Shown here one piece after another: positions 36,201-46,200 of a stretch of 64,000 nucleotides of DNA (within the stretch, counting starts at the first letter, position 1; each line of letters opens with the position of its first letter). A program made the translations under genes and the position numbers. Under the pieces are notes generated by a model, which did no database searches, had not been told where the DNA came from, and was given only the letters and a program-made list of their open reading frames with translations. Location: positions 2,915,501 through 2,979,500 of the forward strand of contig JANTQA010000076.1 of NCBI GenBank assembly GCA_027625915.1, given 5' to 3'. This stretch comes from Anaeramoeba flamelloides. Taxonomy: Eukaryota; Metamonada; Anaeramoebidae.

Positions 36201-39200
36201 AGATTAATTTGAATAGAAACTTGTTATCTGAAATCATAACACATCAGAATGATAAAAAAAAAAAAATGCGACTAGTGTTCTTGGTGATTAAACATAATAG
36301 TTATTAAATTGAAAAGAGAGAGAATTGTTTTGTTGATGTCTGTTAATTTTTTAGTCATCCATTGAGAGAGATCAAAAATAAATCAATCATAGCAAACAAA
36401 ATAGTTAAAAAAAGTCAGATCGAAGAAAAAATTACCATTTTTATAACAAAATGCAAATAAAAATCTTCAAAATATACCATTTTTTATGAGTGTAGGGTTT
36501 GTAATATAATCAATAGAGAAAAAAAAATCAAAAAAGTCTAAATTTTTTCAACATCAATCAGTTATAACACAAATTAAACGAAGGCCAATAAATAATTTAA
36601 TCTATAGATGAGAATTAAGATTATTTGAATGTTAAAAAGAAAAGATGTTTGAAAAAAAAAAAAAGTTTTTTATTGATTTTAATTATTATCGAAGAAGTGT
36701 AAATTACACTCTAAATTTCCTTTTATTTAAATTTCCTCAAGGGTAATTTAAGTGTAAAATCATAGATTCCACTATAATTCAAGAGGAAAACACACCTAAA
36801 TTTATTTTTGTTTAAAAAGCAAAAGCAAAAAATTGAAAAGAAAAAAAGAAAAAGAAAGAAATTTAAAAAGACTTTATAAGAAGCAATTGGTAAAAAATCA
36901 AAAAAAAAAAAACCAATGCTATCTTGAATTAAGGACTCCCAAAATTACAGCCACGATACTTTTTGTTTATTTAATTTAATTTGATACTTGATCATGAATA
37001 TTCATTTGTGAGGATAGTTGTTTAAGTTGTTGTAATTTCTTTTTCTTTTTCATCTGATTTGCTTTAAACCTTTTGATCATTTTTAGGCTTTGCTTTTTAG
37101 TTTTTATTTTCAAGTTACTCATACTTTTGTGTTTCAGTGTAACAGTATTAGTAAGTAACCACTTGATCTTTTTACTTTGTGACTCTTTTTTCTCAAAAAA
37201 AAAGAAGATTTAGTAAGGGGGAAATGGAAAAAAAATCAAAAATATACAAGTTTTTGAATTTTTTTATTTTCTCTCAATTATAGTATTTTCATTTAGATCA
37301 ACTAAAAATAATGTTAGAAGTAATATTCCAATAACAAGTTTTGAATTATTCATTTTATGTATATTTCTTGTTCAATCATAATTTGATAATTTCAATAATG
37401 AGTCAATTATTAAGATTTGGTAAATTTACATTTACTAAATACTTTAATTTTGGGTTATGTTATTATTATTGAATTAAATATAATTTTTTTTTAATTCAAA
37501 TCTTTAATTGTTTTAATTTGGTTATAAATTTTTTTAAAAATGAAACAAAGTAAAAATAACAAATTATTTTTCAAAACAAATGGTTTTAAATTAATTTAAA
37601 GCCTCAAAAATTGAGAAAAAATGAATTATTTCGTCTATGAATAATGAATTTCTTTTTATAATAATAAATTTCTTATTAAAATAATGAATTTTTTTTTCTT
37701 TCTACTTTTTATTAATATATTTCCTTTTTTTATACCTATTATTAGATTAATAAACATTCTTCACAATCAGTATTTTCTATACTTGTTGGAAACAAAAAAG
37801 ATCTTGAGCAAGATAGAGTTGTTTCAACCGAAAATGGAGAAGTAATTTTTTTTTTTCTTTAAATTTTTCTTTTTATACCTTTTTCAATTAATATTTTATT
37901 TTTTTTTTGTTGTTAATTTACAATATTGTATATAAAATTGTTTTTTTTTAAAGAAAGAATTATTAATACAAGTTAATATTTCTTAATTTTTATGTTTATA
38001 TTAAAAGGAATTCTTTTTATTAAAAATACTTCTGCTGTCTTTATTATCATAAATTTCAAAATTATACAAAGATATTTAAATATATTAGAAATCTTAAATT
38101 AGGAAATTTTAGAAATATACTTGATTTTGTTTTTTTATGAAAAGAGGAGAGTAAGTAAACAATTTTTTGAGAACCGGTATGGGCAAGTGGCAACACAGCC
38201 TAGTGTACAATCTGAAGGCCGGAGTTCTATTCCCTTAACCATTATTTCTTATTGTTTACCATTTTCTCAAATAGCCACCACGGTGTAATTTTAATTAAAA
38301 ATCGGGCTTATGCTTCTTAGAACCACTAATTCTTTGAGGCAATCGTTTGACCGAATTGAATCTTTTTGACTATTATAAAACCGAACGGAATTGGAACAAA
38401 ATCCCTCTCAATTTATGGAGCGGATCCGATTTTTGGGAGAAATGACCAGCTCTCACTTGGTTCAACAATATCTCTAATTCAAATTAGGGATTCGGGCAAA
38501 CACGTGGACTTTTAGTACCCACTCTTTAATGGAAAAAAAAAAAAGTAAACAATTTTTTTACAGAATAAATATAAAAAAAAAGAAGAGACATAAACTCGAT
38601 TTCAAATATTTTAAACCAATTATTTTTAAAAATAATTAATATATTTTTCTTAGTATTTAAATTCAAAATAAAATACTAAATTGTGTGCATTACAAGATTT
38701 TCGGTAAAAAGTAAAAAAAAAAAAAAATTAATTTATTCAAATGATAAAAAACAATTTTTAAAAAGAAATTTGACCAATTCAATAACTCAAACAATATGAT
38801 TTTAGAAACTTTGTTTTTAATTTTTTCAACCTTTCAAAGAAAAAGATTTTTTTTGAATTTTTTATTTTGACAAATAACTTAAAAAAATATTTTATGATCT
38901 TTTGAATATTTTTTATCAATTGGATTACTATTCGAAAAAATTCTCCAACTTTTTTAATTTTATCCATTTAAAATCGAATTTTCAACTGATATAAAACAAT
39001 CAATGAAGTTGAAGGTTTTTGAAATTTGAAATGTAAAATTCTGCCAAAAAAAATTAAAAAAAGTTCAAGTAAAAAGTCTCTTGGAATATTATATCTGGTT
39101 CATTTTTTTATAAAATGGGCTTAACTTGTTTTTGATTTGTTTTTATGAATAATTTATGGATTAAATTATCATGGTTTTCTTTTCCACACGATAAGATAAA

Positions 39201-40340
39201 AGGGGAGGAAAGAAAAGAAATGAAAAAGAAAAAACAATAATTTCAAATAAGTAAAAATATTATAAATTATAAATTTAAGGAATTGAAAAAGGAAAAATGA
39301 TTTTGGATTCTTATACTCGTTGTATTAAAATTTTGATATATTGACTTCCAATTATTAAAGAAAAACTATCAAAAGAATAATTAATTGAAACGACAATCTT
39401 TGTTACAATATTTTAATAAATATTATAGACCTTATCAGAAAAAAGTACACTTTTTTTTTTCTTTGAAGTTTGTAAACTCCATTTCAAAAATTGTGACTCA
39501 CCTGAAATAATAAATTTATATATATATATATATATATCCATTAGTATTCACGAACAGCTAACCATTAAATCTGATTCACAATTCATTTCCAAATCATTCT
39601 AAATATATAAAAACCTGATATTTTAAAAATTAAAAAAAATAAAACCAAAAACTAAAAAAAAAGTGAGCAGCAATTTTTGAAATGAGTATTATGAATTTTT
39701 TATTTCTGAAATTTGACTGAAAAAAAGTTTAACAAGAAGATTGTTTACTAATAATTCAATTCATTTTAAAAGACATTACAGATTCTTAATTTTCTTTGTG
39801 ATTATTTGTCTTTACGAAGATTTTTTTTTTCTACTTGTTCTTTTATCAAAAAAAAAGAAAAATTTAGCAAAAAAAAAAAGTATCAAAAAAAAAAACAAAA
39901 GAAAAACAAAAAATAGAAAAATCAAAACAATTAGTTTGCAAAATTAGAATAAATGATTCTGATCCAAAAATTTAAAAATATTTTTGTGATAAGAATATGG
40001 AACAAACCCCCAAAACAACTTCCATTATCAATATAAAGTGAGTCAAAATTTTTGAAAAATATTAAAAGTAGTTTTGGTTTGATATCTATTGTATTTTTTT
40101 CTATAATTTTGCACAATGGAACGTCAAAAAAATTGATTTTACCTTACTGGAATGAAATATTCTTTAAATCAACCTATAACTAATTTTCAAATTACAAAAG
40201 AGAACAATCTCATTTAGATTTACAGAAAAACAATTCAAGAAAGAATTATCGAGAAATAACTCTATAATTAAAAGTTTTATGAACTATTTGAAATTAATTT
40301 TTTTTTCAATTATTTTTGGCTTCTTTAAATGATTTTACCA

Positions 40341-40379
<39 letters not shown>

Positions 40380-41087
40380 TTATATTTTGAAAGAATATCT
40401 AAATAGTTGATTTTGTAAAAAGTAGTGTTCAAAAAACTAATTTTTAAAAAAAAAATCCCAATAATCTCAAAAAAATGATAATTTTGAGAAAAAAAATATC
40501 ATTCCTGAAAATTTCCTAATGTGTATATAAATAACTAAAATTTTACTAATATATTTAAAATCAAATTAAAAGTTAAAAAAAAAATGATTTTAAATAAAAA
40601 ATTTGTTTAAAACGATCTATTACCAAAAATTAAAAATAAATAAGTAAAAAAAACATTATTTATCGATTCTACAAATTGAATATGTCTTTTGATTACAAAA
40701 TTTTCTCAAATAATATTAAATTTTTGTGATTCTACTTTTCAAAAAATATAATTTTAAAATAAAAACATACTTTGTCGATATAGCAATTAGCTGAGAAATT
40801 AAGTGTTCCGTTTATAGAAACAAGTGCAAAAACTGGCGAAAATGTTTATGAAACTTTTAAACAATTAATGGAAAAAGTTATTACGATGTAAGTTTGCCCC
40901 ATTTAATTCTAAAAAAATATTAAATTAAATTGGATTAATAAAATTTTTTATCTCTACCTAATTCTTTTTTTGTTTTTTTTATATATTTTTCACCATTATC
41001 AGTAAAAAAACTACAAAAAAAAAAACTACAAAAAAAAAAACAGTCAAATTAAAACATGGGGATAATAAAAAGTTGGGTTGCTGTTAG
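33203..41087 (+). CDS. Rab-family small GTPase (Rab1/8-like)
   Basis: Seven exons (33203-33288, 33435-33462, 33597-33666, 35030-35151, 37746-37841, 40784-40887, 41003-41087) join in phase to 196 residues. The boxes are complete: P-loop GNSQVGKT (12-19), switch I TTIGVDF (36-42), WDTAGQERF (59-67) with the catalytic Gln, NKKD (118-121), ETSAK (146-150). It ends in LGCC, the double-Cys geranylgeranylation signal that anchors Rabs to membranes. The stretch [21 protein letters not shown] is closest in feel to Rab1/Rab8, which act in ER-Golgi and exocytic traffic; the subclass needs a tree. Introns are 146, 134, 1363, 2594, 2942 and 115 bp, so 591 bp of coding sequence is spread over 7.9 kb. Exon 2 is only 28 bp. 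Introns 1 and 2 use GTTTG donors. The C-terminal exon is rich in Lys/Thr. Confidence 0.93.
34070..34808. mobile_element. TIR element in Rab intron 3
   Basis: Inverted ends of about 70 bp are nearly identical: the left arm carries AACTGCTTCAAAATACAGG, AACTAACCAAAAAGTC and TAAACAACACC, and the right arm carries their complements in reverse order ending GCACTTTTTAAAGAC. The high arm identity suggests a fairly recent insertion. The interior has a clean hairpin (GAGTAATTAATATTTTGTTA followed by ATTACTC, 34494-34522) and a LINE-tail-like segment at 34625-34735. No transposase is present. Confidence 0.8.
34625..34735 (-). mobile_element. LINE 3' tail fragment
   Basis: It resembles the 3' untranslated tail of the LINE at 57855-57960, sharing TTGAAGA-GAAAGT, CACTCTAAAT, GAAATTTAAGAGTAAAA and ATGATTATTAA. 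Only the last ~110 bp of the element is present, within the TIR element. Confidence 0.6.
35995..36210 (+). pseudogene. Coding-like remnant of unknown origin in Rab intron 4
   Basis: One frame reads [17 protein letters not shown], a stop, then about 48 codons ([17 protein letters not shown]...) of protein-like composition before another stop. The sequence is less AT-biased than its surroundings. I do not recognise the family; it could be a decayed transposon gene. The evidence is only compositional. Confidence 0.25.
36660..36785 (-). mobile_element. LINE 3' tail fragment
   Basis: It shares GAAGAAGTGTAAATTACACT, AATTTAAGTGTAAAATCATA and GATTCCACTAT with the tail of the LINE at 57855-57960. It lies in Rab intron 4 and no coding part is present. 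Confidence 0.65.
36872..37245 (+). repeat. Dispersed repeat family 6, copy 1
   Basis: It matches 42486-42835 in the same orientation and 46880-47212 inverted. Shared blocks are TTATAAGAAGCAATTGGTAA, ACAGCCACGATACTTTT, TCAAGTTACTCATACTTT and AGTAACCACTTGATCTTTTT. The class is unknown; read in reverse it ends in a T run, so a Pol III-type element is possible, but no convincing A and B boxes were found. Confidence 0.75.
38169..38542 (+). mobile_element. tRNA-derived SINE, copy 2, with 16-bp target duplication
   Basis: The head has TGGGCAAGTGG, 10 of 11 matches to the Pol III A box, and AGTTCTATTCC, 9 of 11 matches to the B box, about 31 bp apart as in tRNAs. A ~250-bp body follows, shared with the copy at 27.7 kb, and an A-rich tail. 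The direct repeat AAGTAAACAATTTTTT occurs at 38153-38168 and 38543-38558 exactly, the mark of target-primed insertion. The SINE lies in Rab intron 5 in the sense orientation. Confidence 0.9.
39477..40060 (+). mobile_element. TIR-like repeat family 5, copy 1
   Basis: The ends CATTTCAAAAATTGTGACTCAC and GTGAGTCAAAATTTTTGAAA are inverted. The interior matches 53929-54460: CTGATATTTTAAAAAT, ATGATTCTGATCCAAAAATT and others in order. It lies in Rab intron 5. A (TA)n run near 39513-39537 sits inside. Confidence 0.7.
40342..40376. repeat. (TA)n microsatellite
   Basis: About 17 uninterrupted TA units in Rab intron 5. Confidence 0.95.
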
Positions 41088-41884
41088 AACAAAAAAAATT
41101 ATATTTTAACTAATTTTTCAAAAATCTTTGATTTTTTTTTTGTTTTTTATTCATTATTTTTGATTTTTATTTCTAATTTTGAATTTTCTAATCTTTTTTT
41201 TAAAATATACTTTGACAAAAAAGTGCATTTGGTCAATAAAACCTAATTTTTTTTTTTTTTTTTTTTTTTTACATTATAACATTGATTTGTTATGAGAAAT
41301 TTTTATTGGTATTGAGTAAATTGGTTGAGCACTAAATAGATTTTTAATATACAAAAATATTGTGAAAATATTTTTAATATCAATTTAATTTTTGTCCTTA
41401 TTTGAATGAATTTGAGAAAATAAGCAATAGATTTTTCTGAATAGCATGATATTTATAGCATCCGATCAAGAAACATATCTCTTTCATTTTCTAAAAAATG
41501 AGTCAAATTGTGTGAATTATTTTTGGTTAAAGTTATGAGGATCACTAATGAAAAAAAAATGAATTAAAAATAATCACTATAAATATCCAGAGAAAATTGG
41601 CTATTTTTTGTCATTTTTTTTTGCTCAGCTTTCAAAAAAATAAATTAACTTAATTAATTGTCGAATAAAAACTATTGATCTTTTCGAGATAAACAAACAA
41701 ACAATAAAAACCAATTGAAAATTTTCAATATACGAAAATTAAATCTTTGAAAAAAAAACTTATTTAACCAATTCTCAAAGAAATACTAAATTAGAACCAT
41801 TAAAAATTGAAACTTTAAACAATTATTTTAAATTACAATATCCATAAAACAAAAAACAAAAAATTATCAATAGTAATAAACCAA

Positions 41885-42240
41885 GAGTGTGTTAAAAATT
41901 TTGGAAAGAGCAAAACAAAAAAATAATTTGAAAATTTGTTTAAATATTATTAGGAAAATTAATCGATCAGATGTTTAGATACCATCAACTAATTTTATTT
42001 GAGTTCTTCTATTTTGGACAATTCAACTTTTAACATAAGATCAATCTTTGAAAAAAATTTTGATCAAACGAAACAGATTATATAATTCAAAAAATTCAAT
42101 GAAAACAAAAAACTAGAAGATGAAAAAATGATTTTCATATTTTCCACAAAAATCAAAATTATTTCCAATTTGAATGAAATTGTATTATTGGGATTCATAA
42201 TACTGTTTTAATTGTGTTAAAAATTTTGAATTGTCTTTTA
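41885..42240 (+). mobile_element. CCAAAATTTTGG repeat family, copy C
   Basis: It matches the inner part of copy A: AATCGATCAGATG, GATACCATCAACTAATTTTA, AAACGAAACAGATTATATAA and a terminal TGTTAAAAATTTTGAATTG. The CC of the terminal motif is altered at both ends. It lies between the convergent Rab and Vps18 genes. Confidence 0.65.
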
Positions 42241-42485
42241 TCTTGCTACTTAAATTCAAAGGTCAATTTTAATAAAGGTGTAAAAATTACAAATTTGATT
42301 AGGAAATGTACTTTTATGGGAAGGAATTTTTATTAACTCTTTCAGATTAGAAATATTAGAGTAACCAAAAATGTATAATGAAAATATAACTTGATAATAT
42401 TTTTATTAAAGAATACATTGGAATACTTATTACATTCCAAATAATTAAAATAATAATTAAAAAAAAAGAAAAAAATTTTAGTAGG

Positions 42486-42835
42486 GTTTGTAAGAGGCAA
42501 TTGTTAAAAAAAACAAAAAAAAAAAACTCATTCTATATTTAATTAAGAACTCTTGAAATCACAGCCACGATACTTTTGGCTAATTTAATTAAATTCTAAA
42601 ATTGATCATAAATATTCATTTGGAGGAAGTTGTTTAATCGCAGTAATTTTTTTTTTTTTTTTTAACCTGTTTTTTTTTTTCTCCTTTTCTTTTTTGTTTT
42701 AAATTTTCAAGTTACTCATACTTTCGTTTTTCATTATCCATGTTCTATCAAGTAACCACTTGATCTTTTTCCTTTGTAACTCTTCTTCCCAATAAAAATA
42801 AAATTCAGCCAGGAACAAAAATGGAAAAAAATCAA
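42486..42835 (+). repeat. Dispersed repeat family 6, copy 2
   Basis: It has the same ordered blocks as the copy at 36872-37245, including ACAGCCACGATACTTTTGG and AAGTAACCACTTGATCTTTT. It lies downstream of both the Rab and Vps18 genes. Confidence 0.75.
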
Positions 42836-43245
42836 TAACCAGGATTTCTTCAATTTCATTTGAAACCTTAAACATCTCATAATGGAAAAAACTAAAAAAT
42901 CATAAAAAATTAATTACATTGAACAGAAAAACTTTAAGATGATATTAATTAAAAAAATATTAAACATTATAAAAATTTCTGGTCGAAGATATTGTCATGA
43001 AAAGTTTTTCGATCTGATTTTTGTGGTAATTTTTTCAATAAAAATTTGAGAATAAAATTTTTTTTATAGTGCAATTTTTTGTGAAAAAAAAAAAAAAACA
43101 TTTGAAATGTAAATTCTATGAAACTCTTAATGTTTTAATAGGAAAATATCTCACAAATTTATGCTTTTCGAAGCCAAGTGCCAAGTAAATAGAAAAAAAA
43201 ACTATAAATATAAATAAAAATTAGAATAAATTTTTTTTAATTTTA
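42836..43245. other. Gene-free stretch 3' of Vps18
   Basis: AT-rich sequence with no coding region; it should hold the 3' end signals of the minus-strand Vps18 gene. Confidence 0.4.
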
Positions 43246-46200
43246 TTATAATTTCCAAGAATCTAATTTATTTGTGTTATTGGATTCTATCAGGGGCTTT
43301 TCAACCAAAACAGAAACTAGTCTACCACATAAAATGCAGTCAGAAGCTATTAAACTTTCAAGTTCTATTTGATATGATGATAATTGGTTTTGTAATAAAA
43401 GTAATTGGTTTGGGTTTACTGATCGATTTTCGATTTTTTCTTGAATTTCCTTTTTTAATTTTTTCAAAGCAATAATTCTTTTAATTTTAAATTTCGGAAG
43501 TAAATTTGCACACATTTCATTTTCAAGGCAAATTGTATGAAAGGCATGTTTGCAGGTAAAAATATAATAATTAGAATTTTTTAAAGGTTTGCCACAAATT
43601 AAACATTTTTGGTCACTTTGTACTAAAACGAACCGTTTTCTTAGGGTGTTTAATTCATCTCTCATTATTTCTGAAGAAGTGTTATCACTTTCCATTGCCT
43701 TCTTCAACTTGTTTATCTTTTTTTGGAAGGAGGACAAACTAGTTGTTATATCATTTTTGAATTCGTCAATGCAGTCAAAATTTGGGAATAATGGCAAGAA
43801 ACTATCAAGTTCAATATCCTCTATTTGTTGCAGAAAATGTATTGCGCCTATTAAATCCTTCTTTTTTGTTGCGATGTGTTGTGCGATGATTAACCATAAT
43901 TTTTTCTTTTGCTGTGGATTTGTTGATTTTTCGGCTTGAATTCTTGCCAATTCAATATCAATTGTTAAAGCAAGCTTTATGGCTTGTTCAAATAATCCCA
44001 TTTCGCTATACAAATATACGCTTGGCTCAATTTTTTTCTGCATCATACAAACCCTTAAGGCGTATTTGGGGTTGTAGAAAATAATTTTATTTATCGGGTT
44101 TAAAAACTCTAATAATTTTTTGTCTTCATCGTTTTCAACATACTGAGTAATTAAATAATTATGTAGATTTGAATCTTTGTTACCCTTAACAAAAATACAA
44201 TATTCTAAATATTGGATTGCTAAATTCGTTTTGATCCCCTTTGGATTTTTTGTAATTTGGTATCTCATCAATGATGGCAATAATCTTACAGGATCGATCG
44301 TTGCAATCAATTTCCAAGTTTTGATTGTTTGAAACGGATCGACAACAATCAAGATTGGTGAAAATCTATAAATTAATTCCAAATCCTTTTGCTTTCTTAA
44401 AACTTCTAATGCCTGTGTCACATTGCCTTGTCGGATGTAATACGATAAGATTTGTTCATAATTATCAATAATAGATGCGTAATATACCATTTCTGAAAAA
44501 CGGTTATACGACAATAAAATCGAAAATGTAGTCTTTGAATTTAAATCGTTTTTCCGATCTAAAACAAAGTTTTTGAATCGGTTTTTCGCCTGTTTATATT
44601 TTAATTTGTCTATTTTTTCTAATGTATGTAATTCTGAAACATAAAGCTCCAATAGCCACATCGAAATTAGTGTTAATTCATTTTTATTTTTTTCTGGTAT
44701 ATTGTCAATTTTATTTAATAAATAAATTTTTAATGGCTCTTCAGATTCTAGTTGTAATAATTTTAATGTTACATCTTCAAGTGGTAGATCTGTTTTTGCT
44801 AAGATAGTTGCGGCTTCATTATACAGCTTTTTATTAAATAAATGTTTAGCATAGGTCTGATGAACTTCTTCTCTTTGCTTATTATCCTTTTTTTTTTTTT
44901 TTTTTTTATTTTTTTTTTCAATATTTTTATATTTTTAATTGTAAAGAAAATGTTTTTAAATTAATGAAATATTTGAATGTAAAAATAAATAAAAATCATT
45001 CAATTTGTTTTTTTTTATTTATTTAGAAAGGAGAAAATTAATTTTCTCTTAAAGCCGTTAGGTTTTCCAGAATTAAAAAGAATAGAGTAAAATCATAGAT
45101 TTTGCTCGATTCTTTTGAATACTGGAAAACCCAGGCACTTATCATTAGGTTTTTTTTAATTTAAGAAATAAAAAGAAAATTAAATAAATTTTTGGTTATT
45201 TCTTAAATTAAAAAAAAAATGCCATTAGGTTTTCCACAATTTAAATGAATTTATTAAAATCCATGATTTTACTCTATTCTTTTGAATTCTGTAAAACTGC
45301 CCTTAGGTTTTTTTTAATTTCTGTTTATGTGGAAAATCAATAGATTTTCGTTCAGTTTTTTTGAGTTTTCTGTTTTATTTGTGAAGTCAATAGATTTTCG
45401 TTAGGTTTTTTTTGAGTTTTCTATTTGTTTGGAAAATCAATAGATTTTTGTTAGGTTTTTTTTACTTTAGAAATAAACAAAAAATTTTAATAAATTTTCG
45501 GTTTATTTCTAAAGTAAAAAAAAACCTAGAACACTTCACAAACAAAATAGAAAACTCAAAAAACCCAAGAACACTTAACAAATAAAACAGAAAACCTCAA
45601 GAAAACCGAGGCATTTGAATGCACTTGACATAAACTTTTCGTTAGGTTTTTTAATTTTTGTTTTGATTAGAAAATCAATAGATTTTCGAAACAAAAACAA
45701 GAATTAAAAAAAAAACTAGGCAATCTACGGTACTCTGCTGCGCTCTGTGGAACTCTACGTTACGACTGTTTATTTATATTCTTATTATACCTACTAATTT
45801 TAAAATTTGATTGACATTTCTATCCAGAACTATTTATTATTAAATTTTCTCCAAATTAATCTAGATTTACATCTAATAATTTCAAGTTATCTGTTTCTCA
45901 ACTAATTTATTTTTTTCTATTTTTGAAAACTTTAAATTTTATGATATATTTTTAAAACCCAAGAATTTCTAATCTCTTTTAGAGTTTATATCTTCTTTTA
46001 TAGATTGAAATTCTGTCTTGGTCAATTTTTGCTTCTGTTGTATAAATTATTCTTGGAGAATATGGATTAATTTTTAAAATTTTCGACTTTTTTATTTATC
46101 CAAACATCTATTTTCTTGAAATATTTTTGATTTAGATTAAAAATAACTAGGGCCATAAAATAGTTGGTTAATGCATATTGATTTGAACATTTGTAATTTT

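Noticed and set aside
38169-38232. Functional tRNA gene
   Set aside because: A and B boxes are present, but no cloverleaf closes and the unit is repeated with a long body and A-rich tail, so it is the head of a SINE.
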